Assembly: GCA_006212045.1 (NCBI GenBank)
Contig: PZPK01000012.1
Coordinates: 1 to 64,000, forward strand
Direction of reading: 5' to 3'
DNA length: 64,000 nucleotides
DNA from: Oleiphilus sp.
GTDB taxonomy: Bacteria > Pseudomonadota > Gammaproteobacteria > Pseudomonadales > Oleiphilaceae
A model generated the notes under the pieces. The model saw nothing but the letters and a program-made list of their open reading frames with translations. It made no database searches and was not told the DNA's origin. Below, piece by piece: positions 28,001-36,760 of the stretch. Every line of letters begins with the position of its first letter. Positions within the stretch are counted from its first letter, which is position 1. Both the position numbers and the translations under genes were made by a program.

Positions 28001-28560
28001 ATCCGTACAGGCTCCTGTGAACCCATCGGGAAAATATCGAAGATTGCTCCGCGCGTCGTATATTCGCCATGTTGATAGACCGTATCAACCTGTCTGTAGC
28101 CGACGCGTTCCAGCTGTGAACGATAGGATAGTACATCCAGTGTCTGTCCGGTACTGAGTGAAAAGCTGTTCTGCAACAGAAAATCAGCCGGTGGCAGCTT
28201 TTGAAGCAGTGTAGCGAGCGAAACAACGAGAATGCCGCGTTTCAGGCCAGGTAATTTCCCAAGGATTTCGAGTCGACCGGAAATAATATCTTCATGGGGG
28301 GAAAATACATCATAGGGCAGGACCTCCCAGTCGGAAAAGACGTGGATCGGGAGTTCACAGTGCCGGGCATAGAATGCCAGCGCATGTTCCAGAGCATGTA
28401 CCTGCTGAGAGTCATTCGCGACGACCAGACTCAGGCCATTTCTTGCATTCGCGAGCTCTGTTATAGCCAGAGGTAAGGCTCCGGCTGTCAGGCCATGCAG
28501 GGAGCGTTGATCATTCGGTTGCGCGGGAAGCGCTTGTGCAGGCAAGGAAAGTACAGACAT
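25093..28560 (-). CDS. mfd: Transcription-repair coupling factor Mfd
   Basis: Mfd displaces RNA polymerase stalled at DNA lesions and recruits UvrA. The 1155-residue protein has the full layout: UvrB-like N-terminal domains (about 1-350), an RNAP-interacting domain (about 490-560, GSPVVHIDHGVGRYRGLE), helicase domain with CGDVGFGKTEVAMRAAF (about 635-655), IIDEEHRFGVQQKE, TATPIPRTL, the TRG region (QLRGRVGRSHHQAYAYLL) and a C-terminal UvrA-masking domain. Length equals E. coli Mfd (1148) within a few residues. csiV follows downstream on the same strand. Confidence 0.97.
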   Translation of the reverse strand: MSVLSLPAQALPAQPNDQRSLHGLTAGALPLAITELANARNGLSLVVANDSQQVHALEHALAFYARHCELPIHVFSDWEVLPYDVFSPHEDIISGRLEILGKLPGLKRGILVVSLATLLQKLPPADFLLQNSFSLSTGQTLDVLSYRSQLERVGYRQVDTVYQHGEYTTRGAIFDIFPMGSQEPVRIELFDDEIDSIRTFDPETQRSRKKLDALSILPANEFPWDDSNRLAFRNRWLERFPNSAADSPVLRDIKDGIKPHGLEFYSPLFFEHMASLFDYLPTDTLILLQDNTPDRCAHILKEISLRYEDRRHDIQRPLLAPDELFLRAEALFSKIKDFPRLSIAMANEPDTEAKSRTHELSANCQNLPQVAVDDRASDPLGNLKSHLATQDYRTLIIAESAGRREVMSDLFNAHQLTSHSIDSWQDFLEGSEPLCIAVGAPADGFIASDAKLQVITETELFGMRVTHSPRRKQAATTSDMVVKNLTELQIGSPVVHIDHGVGRYRGLETIEVDGRSNEFLMLEYAEQAKLYVPVSSLDLISRYSGTDEALAPMHKLGTEKWSIAKQKAMAKVRDTAAELLEVYAKREAREGFQYEHPGETYRAFCARFPFEETPDQRNAINAVIQDMVRPQPMDRLVCGDVGFGKTEVAMRAAFMATFSGKQVAILVPTTLLAQQHYESLVDRFAETAVSIEVLSRFNSSKNQQETLNKIASGKTDIVVGTHKLIQGDVTFKNLGLLIIDEEHRFGVQQKERLKALRAEVDILTMTATPIPRTLNMAMGGIRDLSIIATPPAKRLSVKTFVREREDGLIRESVLREVLRGGQVYYLFNDVKNIEKEVRYLQDLVPEARIGFAHGQMRERELEQAMSDFYHLRFNILVCSTIIETGIDIPNANTIIIDRADKFGLAQLHQLRGRVGRSHHQAYAYLLTPPAKALSKDAEKRLEAITASQDLGAGFMLATHDLEIRGAGELLGEEQSGQIQSVGFSLYMELLEKAVESLRSGKEVDLESDVHGAEVNLPLSTIIPDDYVPDVHTRLMLYKRIASAAKPAELKDLQVEMIDRFGLLPESCKFLFRQTALKLRLNASGIAKLEAGAKSGKLEFSNNTAIEPLSIVQLVQSRPDLYQLEGASKLKFSHKAENAEALFEEIEQVLEKLGAS

Positions 28561-28798
28561 GGTTGGCTAGGGCTGGTCACTTGGCTTTGATCTATGAATG
28601 GCAGTCCGGGACGAGCAGCCCCGATGCATCGGTCGCGCATCATACCTTTTGGCCCGGTTTTCATCTAGTCCAATTCGAAGGTCTGACTGGCTTTTTCAGG
28701 TCGAGGCGACTCCGCGACAGCTTAAGGCATCAGGTGCTCGCTGAACACATAAAAACGCCGGTAGCTGCGCTCCAGCGGCAGACTGGATTAGGAGGATC

Positions 28799-29554
28799 CT
28801 ATACCAGATAGTTTGTTTTCAGATAGGCTAGGATTTTTTCCGACTCAAACAGACGCGCGCCGGTATTCGGATCGACCAGATAAGGCACTTGTACATTGCC
28901 GTGCTGTCTGAAGAATGCTTCGCGTTTCGAGCCCGGGAGTGGTTGATAGGGCTTTAGGGTAAAACGCGCCTTGGCGGGCCCCATATCAGGCCACTGTTGC
29001 TTGCCCAGATTGATCAGGTGATAGGGGAGCTCCAATTCACAAAGCAGCTCCCTGACCGGCCTGCTGTATGGGCTGGATTCGAAACTGTACAGCGTAAGAG
29101 GCTGTTCTGCCAAGCGCGCCGATCGCGCCTTGCACCCGGACTGGAACCTGACCATGCTTGCCAGTCTGGAAAGTCCGAGATTGTAGGCGCGGGTCGAGGG
29201 CGCAGGCACTTGACCGCTGGCGTGATATTCAAGGTACAGGTGCTGCAGTATCGCGGTTATACCGACCATGTTAGTTTCAGTATTGCTGTCATACAGCCTC
29301 GGCAAGCGGCTGCTACCAGACTCTCGTTTCAGTTGACGAATATTGCGGCCATTGAGCGGGCAAGGCATGATCAGTGCATCCAGGTTGAGGGCAGTCAGCG
29401 CTTCGCGTACGATCCGGCACTCCGGATCACCTTCGCGATCGAACAGAATCAGATCCTTGTTGGCTACCGGTGATTTCTTGCTGCTCGAAGTTCCTTGCCA
29501 CAATCTCAGTGTCGAACTTAGCGTGGATAAAGCAATGTTGAGTGGGTGTTGCAT
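28799..29554 (-). CDS. Protein with two glutathione S-transferase N-terminal (thioredoxin-like) domains
   Basis: The 251-residue protein is a duplication: residues 33-110 (DLILFDREGDPECRIVREAL, PRLYDSNTE) and residues 155-250 (LTLYSFESSPYSRPVRELL, VPYLVDPNTGARLFESEKI) are each a GST-N/glutaredoxin-like fold. The all-helical GST C-terminal domain is missing. The usual CPxC redox motif is DPEC in the first half and SPYS in the second, so classical glutaredoxin chemistry is unlikely. AAGGA lies 6 bases before the ATG. It is transcribed divergently from the GGDEF gene. Its substrate is unknown. Confidence 0.8.
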   Translation of the reverse strand: MQHPLNIALSTLSSTLRLWQGTSSSKKSPVANKDLILFDREGDPECRIVREALTALNLDALIMPCPLNGRNIRQLKRESGSSRLPRLYDSNTETNMVGITAILQHLYLEYHASGQVPAPSTRAYNLGLSRLASMVRFQSGCKARSARLAEQPLTLYSFESSPYSRPVRELLCELELPYHLINLGKQQWPDMGPAKARFTLKPYQPLPGSKREAFFRQHGNVQVPYLVDPNTGARLFESEKILAYLKTNYLV

Positions 29555-29799
29555 GTAAATCCTTGAGGCCTGTTTGCCAAAAGCAGGGGATTGTGAAGTC
29601 CTGACTAACTATTTTGCAGTTTTTCTACTATATACATAGTGCTAAAGCAAAAATTCTTGTCTGTCCATTGCGACATGAATCAAGTGGAAATCATTGGAAA
29701 CATAACGGAATTGCCAAGCCAAAACTGCAGTTGTGTGTTTTAAATATCCGGTCTAAAGCCCATGGCCCGAACGAATTTCTGTCTATCTGTAAAAATGGA

Positions 29800-30870
29800 A
29801 TGCCCGTGAGCCCGAAAAAATCTGCCGCATCAGCGTTGGAAGAGGAAGCCTATCAGCAAGAGCTGCGAGAAAGTATCAGGTGGCTGAAACTAACCGTAAC
29901 CAAAATTCAGCAATTGGGAATCGCAGCGAATCCCGAAAATTATGCCATCTGGTATACCTATTATTCCGGTGCCAAACCCGAACTGAAGCAGGCTTTGGAT
30001 AGGCGTTTAAATAGCAAGTTGCCGTTTACACCGGAGCTTTGCCATCAGTTTTTTAGCCAGTATTTTGTTGAAGGGCCTGAGCAACAGTTGGCACAAATTC
30101 GCAAAGCGCTTCGTACCATGATTTCAAACCTTTCTGCGGAGATCAATGAGCTGGACTCCGGCTTGAGCAGTTACGACGCGTTTTTAACCGGTTGTGAATT
30201 AGAGCTCGGCAAGGACCCCGAAGTCAGCAATCTGACCGTGATGATCCAGAATCTGCTTTTGCAAACCAAAAACTGCCGATCGCAGAACAGTCAGGCACTG
30301 AAGAAGGTCGGTTTGCTCAACAGGGAAGTACAAGTCCTTCAAAAATCGATGCAGGAAATCAGTGACGACGCGCTCGAAGACCCTCTCACGGGATTGGGAA
30401 GTATTCGTGGATTTGAGCAGGAACTGGCAAATAGCCTTGCTGAATGCGCGAAGGAAGGAAGCCCTTTGGTACTGCTGATGTTGGCTGTGGACAAGTTTAG
30501 TGACATAAACGAGCTGCATGGGCATCTGGTTGGCGATCGCGTTCTGCGTTTTATATCGATTGCGATAAGAAAAACAGTTAAAGGAAAGGACTACGTCGCG
30601 CGATGCGGCGTCTACCAGTTCGCCGTGATCCTGCAGAACACTTCCGCAGAGGGCGGGCTTGTCGTGGCCCAGAGTATTCTAAAGAACGTCGCGTCGACCA
30701 AATTGACTGTTAACCGTGAAGGTGAAAGCCTGGGAAAAGTCACACTGTCTGCCGGTGTTTGCCTGGCACAGAAGAATGAAACTGCTTCGGCCTTGACCAA
30801 TCGCACTGAAGCGTGCTTAAAACAGGCAAAAGCCAGAGACTGTAATCAAATTGCTAGTGACCAGGATTAG
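29800..30870 (+). CDS. Degenerate GGDEF-domain protein
   Basis: The 356-residue protein has a helical N-terminal region (residues 15-180, including NPENYAIWYTYYSGAKPEL, common in GGDEF proteins of this type) and a C-terminal GGDEF fold starting DPLTGLGSIRGFEQEL. The signature is lost: RCGVYQFAVIL stands where RxGGDEFaiil is expected, and the first metal-binding Asp is Ala (LAVDKFSDIN). Cyclase activity is therefore unlikely; it may be a c-di-GMP effector or scaffold. I chose the ATG at 29800 because the open frame upstream (from 29614) has no family-like sequence. Confidence 0.8.
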   Translation: MPVSPKKSAASALEEEAYQQELRESIRWLKLTVTKIQQLGIAANPENYAIWYTYYSGAKPELKQALDRRLNSKLPFTPELCHQFFSQYFVEGPEQQLAQIRKALRTMISNLSAEINELDSGLSSYDAFLTGCELELGKDPEVSNLTVMIQNLLLQTKNCRSQNSQALKKVGLLNREVQVLQKSMQEISDDALEDPLTGLGSIRGFEQELANSLAECAKEGSPLVLLMLAVDKFSDINELHGHLVGDRVLRFISIAIRKTVKGKDYVARCGVYQFAVILQNTSAEGGLVVAQSILKNVASTKLTVNREGESLGKVTLSAGVCLAQKNETASALTNRTEACLKQAKARDCNQIASDQD

Positions 30871-30911
30871 AGCGCCACGCCATCCTGTTCATCCAACTAA
30901 GTGAGGGATCT

Positions 30912-33900
30912 ATGACCGCTTCATTCAGCTCCAGCCACGAAGAGCTACTCGACTCCGTTTACCAGCGACTTCTCAGCGAGTTTCCGGTGTCTCACCATCA
31001 TCACTTGAAACACCTGATAACCGGGATGTTCGGTCAGGCGTCGATGCGGGATCTGTCCCGGTATGATTTACCGAACCTGGCAGGCATGGTTGTCACCTTG
31101 TGGCGCACATTGCATAACCGCTCAGGTGAAGGTTCGGATGTGAGTGTGATCAACCCGAATGTCGAAGAACATGAATGGCAGAGCCCGCACACTATTGTCA
31201 CGATATTACACGACGATATTCCTTTTGTGATCGATACTGCGCGTTTGTGTCTGAACGCGCGTGGCATGAACATTCACGCGGTGTTTCACGCCACGTTCAA
31301 GGTAGAGCGGGATGGCAAGGGTGTCTTTAAGGGCTTTTCAGACAAGGGTAAAAGTGAGCTTCTGCTGTCGATTGAAATGGATAGAACTTCCAGTTCCCGG
31401 CAACGCAAGGAAATTTCCGGCGCAATGGAGAAAGTGCTGGGGGATGTCGTTCACGTTGTGAAGGACTTCCCGGCCATGGTCGAAAAATCCAACGAGGTGA
31501 TCAAGGATCTCGATGGCGGGAAATACCCCTTTGACAAGGCGTCCCTTAAAGAAGCCCAGGTGTTCATGAAATGGATGGCTGATAACCACTTTACCTTTCT
31601 TGCCTACGATGAATACGAGGTGAGAGATAATCAGGTGATTACGGTTGATTCGTCAAAGCTCGGATTGTTCAAAACCAAATCAAGACAGCAGCATGAAAAC
31701 CTCGACGAGATGACGGAAGAGCGAAGAGAGCACGTGTTCCGTAAGGAACTACTGGTGTTTACCAAATCCAGCCGTCGCTCCACCGTGCACCGATCAGCCT
31801 ATTCCGACTATGTTCTGGTCAAGCGTTTTAACGCCAAAGGGGAGGTGATTGGCGGGCGAAGGTTTATGGGCTTGTATACCTCTTCGGTTTACAACCAGAC
31901 GCCTGAAGATATCCCTGTCGTCCGGCGCAAGATTGCGATGGTGCTGAAGCAAAGCGGGTTCGAAGGAGGCTCACACTCCTACAAGGAGCTCAGCGGCATT
32001 CTGCATAATTTTCCGCGTGATGAACTGATCCAGAGTGATGTCGCGACGCTATTGAACACATGTCTGGGTGTACTGGCCATTAATGAGCGTAAGCAGGTGC
32101 GCCTGTTTCTGCGAAAAGACGCCTATGGCAATTTCTTAACGGCACTGGTGTACATGCCGAGGGATATATTTAACACGCAGGTGCGTATAAAGGTGCACGA
32201 CATGTTGTCCGAATTCTTCGACGCAGAAGGCTCGGACTTTACAACCTTTTTCAGTGAATCCGTGCTGGCCCGCACGCGTTATGTGTTTAAACTTTCAAAT
32301 TCGCTTGAAGAACTGCCTCCCCCGGAATTACTTGAGAAACGTATTGTTCAGCTCGCCAGGCGCTGGACTGATGAACTACAGCTGGCCTTGAGCGAAAGTT
32401 TTGGTGAAGAACAGGGGATTGCCCTGTTTCGCAGCTATGAGCAGGCCTTCCCATCCGGATATACCGAACAGTACAGCGCCCGTGTTGCAGTAGCTGATAT
32501 TCAAAGAATTGAGCAACTCTACAATTCGAAGCAGGAAAAACTGTCGCTCAGCTTTTTCAAAAGTATGGAACCGACAGAAAGTGTCCTGAAACTTAAAATA
32601 TTCAATCAGGGTGATGCTTTATTGCTCTCGGATCTGATTCCGGTTCTGGAGCACCTGGGGCTGAAGGTTGTGGATGAGTTTCCGTTTGAAATCCAGCACC
32701 CCAAATATGGCTGTACCTGGATTTACGACTTCAATCTGATTTATGAGCCAGACCCGGATCTCAATCCGAGTGAGTACCGCGAGGATTTTTCGGATGCCTT
32801 CCTGAATATCTGGAATGGCCATGCCGAGAACGACAAGTTCAACCACCTTATTCTGGGTACAGAGCTGAATTGGCGCGAAGTTGCGATGCTTCGGGCTTAT
32901 GCAAAATATATGAAGCAAACGCGTTTCGGGATCAGTTTTGACTACATCGCGCAGACTTTGATTGCCTACAAAAACATTACAGAATTTCTCGCATCGATAT
33001 TCGCCAATCGGTTCAAGCCGGGCGTCAAAACTAAAAGAATGAGCACGGATGCGATGATGGAAGAGGTCGAACGGCTGCTCGAAGAAGTCCAGAATATCAA
33101 TGAAGACAGAATTCTCAGACGATATGCCGAACTTATATGTGCGACCGTGCGGACCAACTTTTATCAGATGGAAAAAATACGTCGAGGCAAGGGTGCACAG
33201 GCGGCTTCAAACCAGATAAAAGACTATATCAGTTTTAAACTCGACCCCTCGTGCATCAGCAATATTCCGCTACCTAAACCCAAATTTGAAATTTTTGTCT
33301 ATTCTCCGCGTGTTGAAGGTGTACATTTGCGGGGTGGCGCTGTTTCGCGTGGTGGTTTGCGCTGGTCAGACAGAATTGAGGATTTTCGCACCGAAGTGCT
33401 GGGCCTGGTGAAGGCGCAGCAGGTCAAGAATGCGGTGATTGTACCGGTTGGCGCCAAAGGGGGGTTTGTTGCCAAACGTTTGCCTGCCCCGTCTGATCGG
33501 GAAGCATTCATGGCCGAGGGGATCCGCTGCTACAAAACCTTCATTAGAGGCCTGCTGGATGTCACAGATAATCTTGTCGACAACAAAGTAGTGCCGCCCC
33601 AATCGGTCGTCAGATATGACGATGACGATCCTTATCTGGTTGTCGCGGCAGATAAGGGAACTGCCAGCTTTTCTGACATCGCCAACGAAGTGGCTGTCGG
33701 ATATGGTTTTTGGCTGGGTGATGCCTTTGCATCTGGCGGCTCCAATGGCTATGACCATAAAAAAATGGGTATCACCGCGCGCGGAGCCTGGGTCAGTGTG
33801 CAACGACATTTCCGTGAGCTGGGTGTCAATGTACAAACCGATCCGATTACGGTTGTGGGTATTGGTGACATGTCGGGAGATGTGTTCGGCAACGGTCTGT

Positions 33901-35759
33901 TGCTGTCGAAAACCGTGCAGTTGGTAGGTGCGTTTAACCATATGAATATTTTTGTAGATCCGCACCCGGATCCGTCGGCAAGTTTTGACGAAAGGATGCG
34001 CTTGTTCAAGCTGCCCCGCTCAAGCTGGACCGATTACGATGCCAGCCTTATTTCCAAGGGAGGCGGTATTTTTAATCGCAGCTCCAAGTCAATTCCGATC
34101 AGCAAAGAGATGAAAGAAGTCTTTGGTATCAAGGAATCCAAACTGACGCCTAACGAATTGATTTCGGCCATGCTTAAGTCGCCGGTTGATCTCCTCTGGA
34201 ACGGTGGTATCGGGACTTATGTCAAGGCAAGGAGTGAAACTGATGCAGATATTGGCGATAAGGCCAATGATGCCGTTCGGGTCAATGGTGCTGAACTGCG
34301 TTGCAAGGTAATCGGCGAAGGTGGAAATCTGGGTTTCAGTCAGCTTGGGCGTACCGAATTCAGTCTCAGGGGAGGACGTTGTTTTACTGATTTTATCGAC
34401 AATGCCGGCGGCGTGGATTGCTCGGATCATGAAGTCAATATGAAGGTACTGCTCGATGATCTGGTGACGAACGGCGATATGACCGTCAAGCAGCGCAATC
34501 AGACCCTCGAAAAGCTCACCGACGATGTCGCTCAGCTGGTGCTCGATAATAACTACCGACAAACGCAGTCTCTTGGTGTGGCCTATACCGAGTCATTCAA
34601 GCGTGTTGAAGAGTACCGCCGCTTGATCAATTCACTTGAAGCGCAGGGTAAACTGAACCGGGAGTTGGAGCTATTGCCTGCCGACGACGAAATATCCGAA
34701 CGAAAATCGAATGAACAGGGATTAACGCGCCCCGAACTATCGGTGTTGATTTCCTATGTGAAGGGCGACCTGAAGGAGTTGTTGGCTTGCGAGGAACTGG
34801 TGGACGACAGCTTTGTCGCCAGAATCGTGGAACAGGAATTCCCTGCGGCCATGCTTAAAAAATTCTCCAAAGCAATGCACAGTCATCGCTTGCGTAAGGA
34901 AATCATCGCGACCCTGGTTGCCAATGATATGGTGAATTACCTGGGGATTTCGGTCTTCAATCGCCTGCACGAAAGCACGGGGGCTTCCGCAATAGAAGCG
35001 GCCAAAGCCTATATCGCATCACGTGAGATATTCGGGTTGCATGCCTTGTGGGCCGAAATCGAGGCGCTGGATTACAAAATTCCGGCGGAGCTTCAGTCCA
35101 AAATGATGCTTCGAACTCAGCGCATGGTGCGTCGCGGAACACGTTGGCTGATAAAAAACTACCGCACCGGTATTGATATCGAGGCATCTATCAAGCTGTT
35201 TCGGGATGCGCTGGAAAATCTTCGAGGCGAATTAGGGACGATCCTTCCGGAGAAACCGCGTAATCATTGGCAAAAAGACGCTAAGCAAATGATGGATGAA
35301 GGCGTTCCGAAAGCGCTGGCTGAAAAGGTAGCGGCATCTGAAATGCTTTATATTTCACTCGGCATCATCGCGATAGCCCAAACCAAGAATCAAAACCCGA
35401 TCGAGGTCGCGCACGGGTATTTCCGAGTTGGCGAGGCGCTGGGGCTGGAGTCTTTTGCCAGACAGGTTAATTCACTCAACGTCAATTCACACTGGCAGGC
35501 TTTGGCGCGTGAATCTTACCGGGACGACTTGGAATGGCAGCAGCGCCGGATTACCCAGGGACTGTTTGTGAATATGGACAAAAAAGCAAAACTGGACCAG
35601 GTGATCGATACCTGGCTGAACGAGAACCGTATTCTGGTCGATAGATGGCTCAAGATGTTGAGCGAGATCCGTGCGGCCAGCGAACCGGAATTCAGCATGT
35701 ACAGTGTCGCCATCAGGGAGCTACTGGACCTGTCCCAGGCAACCATGCCGGAATTCTAA
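30912..35759 (+). CDS. gdhB: NAD-specific glutamate dehydrogenase, 180-kDa class
   Basis: The 1615-residue enzyme interconverts glutamate and 2-oxoglutarate plus ammonia with NAD, mainly in the catabolic direction. It has the class's long N-terminal ACT-like regulatory part (about 1-680), the catalytic core with GGLRWSDRIEDFRTEVLGL and VPVGAKGGFVAK (about 810-860), VGIGDMSGDVFGNGLLLS in the Rossmann part (about 980), and a long C-terminal helical region. P. aeruginosa GdhB has nearly the same length. The ATG follows GAGGGA at 7 bases. Its stop overlaps by 4 bases the stop of the convergent gene. Confidence 0.95.
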   Translation: MTASFSSSHEELLDSVYQRLLSEFPVSHHHHLKHLITGMFGQASMRDLSRYDLPNLAGMVVTLWRTLHNRSGEGSDVSVINPNVEEHEWQSPHTIVTILHDDIPFVIDTARLCLNARGMNIHAVFHATFKVERDGKGVFKGFSDKGKSELLLSIEMDRTSSSRQRKEISGAMEKVLGDVVHVVKDFPAMVEKSNEVIKDLDGGKYPFDKASLKEAQVFMKWMADNHFTFLAYDEYEVRDNQVITVDSSKLGLFKTKSRQQHENLDEMTEERREHVFRKELLVFTKSSRRSTVHRSAYSDYVLVKRFNAKGEVIGGRRFMGLYTSSVYNQTPEDIPVVRRKIAMVLKQSGFEGGSHSYKELSGILHNFPRDELIQSDVATLLNTCLGVLAINERKQVRLFLRKDAYGNFLTALVYMPRDIFNTQVRIKVHDMLSEFFDAEGSDFTTFFSESVLARTRYVFKLSNSLEELPPPELLEKRIVQLARRWTDELQLALSESFGEEQGIALFRSYEQAFPSGYTEQYSARVAVADIQRIEQLYNSKQEKLSLSFFKSMEPTESVLKLKIFNQGDALLLSDLIPVLEHLGLKVVDEFPFEIQHPKYGCTWIYDFNLIYEPDPDLNPSEYREDFSDAFLNIWNGHAENDKFNHLILGTELNWREVAMLRAYAKYMKQTRFGISFDYIAQTLIAYKNITEFLASIFANRFKPGVKTKRMSTDAMMEEVERLLEEVQNINEDRILRRYAELICATVRTNFYQMEKIRRGKGAQAASNQIKDYISFKLDPSCISNIPLPKPKFEIFVYSPRVEGVHLRGGAVSRGGLRWSDRIEDFRTEVLGLVKAQQVKNAVIVPVGAKGGFVAKRLPAPSDREAFMAEGIRCYKTFIRGLLDVTDNLVDNKVVPPQSVVRYDDDDPYLVVAADKGTASFSDIANEVAVGYGFWLGDAFASGGSNGYDHKKMGITARGAWVSVQRHFRELGVNVQTDPITVVGIGDMSGDVFGNGLLLSKTVQLVGAFNHMNIFVDPHPDPSASFDERMRLFKLPRSSWTDYDASLISKGGGIFNRSSKSIPISKEMKEVFGIKESKLTPNELISAMLKSPVDLLWNGGIGTYVKARSETDADIGDKANDAVRVNGAELRCKVIGEGGNLGFSQLGRTEFSLRGGRCFTDFIDNAGGVDCSDHEVNMKVLLDDLVTNGDMTVKQRNQTLEKLTDDVAQLVLDNNYRQTQSLGVAYTESFKRVEEYRRLINSLEAQGKLNRELELLPADDEISERKSNEQGLTRPELSVLISYVKGDLKELLACEELVDDSFVARIVEQEFPAAMLKKFSKAMHSHRLRKEIIATLVANDMVNYLGISVFNRLHESTGASAIEAAKAYIASREIFGLHALWAEIEALDYKIPAELQSKMMLRTQRMVRRGTRWLIKNYRTGIDIEASIKLFRDALENLRGELGTILPEKPRNHWQKDAKQMMDEGVPKALAEKVAASEMLYISLGIIAIAQTKNQNPIEVAHGYFRVGEALGLESFARQVNSLNVNSHWQALARESYRDDLEWQQRRITQGLFVNMDKKAKLDQVIDTWLNENRILVDRWLKMLSEIRAASEPEFSMYSVAIRELLDLSQATMPEF

Positions 35760-36589
35760 GTCTGGTCCAACAGGTATATGCGGTTAAGTCGCACGTTATC
35801 GCATACTGCGATATTGGGCTTTAACCGCATGCACTGGGCAATACTGATATCGTTGAGTCCTTGCAAGCTTTCAGCGACGGCATTGTTGGCTTTGTCCTTC
35901 TTCAGAAAAGCATACATGGTCTCGAAGCGCTGGTGAAAAGATAAGCCCTTGCGCTGTATGTCATGAAACAGATAGTGGAACTTGGTATAGCTCATGGTGA
36001 CCCCACCAAGCCCAATGCGCAACATCCCTTCTAAGTAACGCACATAGTTTTCCTGCAGGTAGCGCAGCACGTCAGTTTGATTGTTCGGCTCTCCATGGAA
36101 GGCAGCAAGACCAAGCCGGTTGTCAGCGTCTAATGCGTCACGGCCCAATACACGGTTGTTACGATTGCCGATCAGGCGGTACACCCCGTGACGGCATGAA
36201 ATGGTTGTGGATTCGTAGGCGCATCCAGTCATTTCGGGTGAGGACAGCTCAGCACCAGGGTCAATTGTTTTGTCTTTGGCGACAATCCGTACCGCCTTTA
36301 CTTGCCGCCGTTCTATATGCTGATTGGCACTTACCGGTTGCAGTGGAATCCTAAGTTTTTTGGCATCCCGTTTGATTAGAAGGTACTGGGTGAGTGCTGC
36401 ATTGTTTTTGAAATCGATAAAGTCAGGCAGTTGTCTGCCTTCGCCGCGTGCCTTGATTTCACAATATGCGAGTTCATAGTGGTTTTGAGCATGCTGAAAA
36501 CAGTCGATGCTTGAGCTGTACGAGGGTTTAATTAAAAAGCAGCACAGTAGTGCCACTAAATAGTGTCGGCTTTGTATTGAGATCATCAT
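35756..36589 (-). CDS. Exported protein of unknown function
   Basis: I do not recognise this protein. From the ATG at 36589 it has 277 residues, beginning with a signal peptide (SRHYLVALLCCFLIKPSYSS). The mature part has six or more cysteines (IDCFQHAQNHYELAYCEIKA, GCAYESTTISCRHGVY, IAQCMRLKPNIAVCDN), which suggests disulfides in the periplasm, and a tyrosine-rich central region. An in-frame ATG at 36634 would add 15 polar residues before the signal. It is convergent with gdhB and overlaps it by 4 bases. Confidence 0.65.
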   Translation of the reverse strand: MMISIQSRHYLVALLCCFLIKPSYSSSIDCFQHAQNHYELAYCEIKARGEGRQLPDFIDFKNNAALTQYLLIKRDAKKLRIPLQPVSANQHIERRQVKAVRIVAKDKTIDPGAELSSPEMTGCAYESTTISCRHGVYRLIGNRNNRVLGRDALDADNRLGLAAFHGEPNNQTDVLRYLQENYVRYLEGMLRIGLGGVTMSYTKFHYLFHDIQRKGLSFHQRFETMYAFLKKDKANNAVAESLQGLNDISIAQCMRLKPNIAVCDNVRLNRIYLLDQT

Positions 36590-36720
36590 CGCGTACGTGT
36601 TCGAGGTGCGGCACTTTTGACCAACATTGCGCAAAAGACTTCAGCCTCAGAGGGGTTGCTTTGATACGAGAGTATATTCCTTTTGCTATCCTTCGCACAT
36701 ATCTGAAGCCCATCAGGAGC

Positions 36721-36746
36721 GAGGCGCACATGAGTATCTGCGCCTC
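36721..36746 (-). terminator. Hairpin after nhaA
   Basis: GAGGCGCA (36721-36728) and TGCGCCTC (36739-36746) pair perfectly around a 10-base loop, 15 bases beyond the nhaA stop. There is no T tract on either strand. It may mark the 3' end of the nhaA mRNA, or act as a processing or anti-exonuclease hairpin. Confidence 0.4.
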
Positions 36747-36760
36747 TGCATACTAATTAG

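Noticed and set aside
29614-29799. N-terminal extension of the degenerate GGDEF protein
   Set aside because: The extra 62 codons are unlike GGDEF N-termini and start in the divergent promoter region; the ATG at 29800 fits better.
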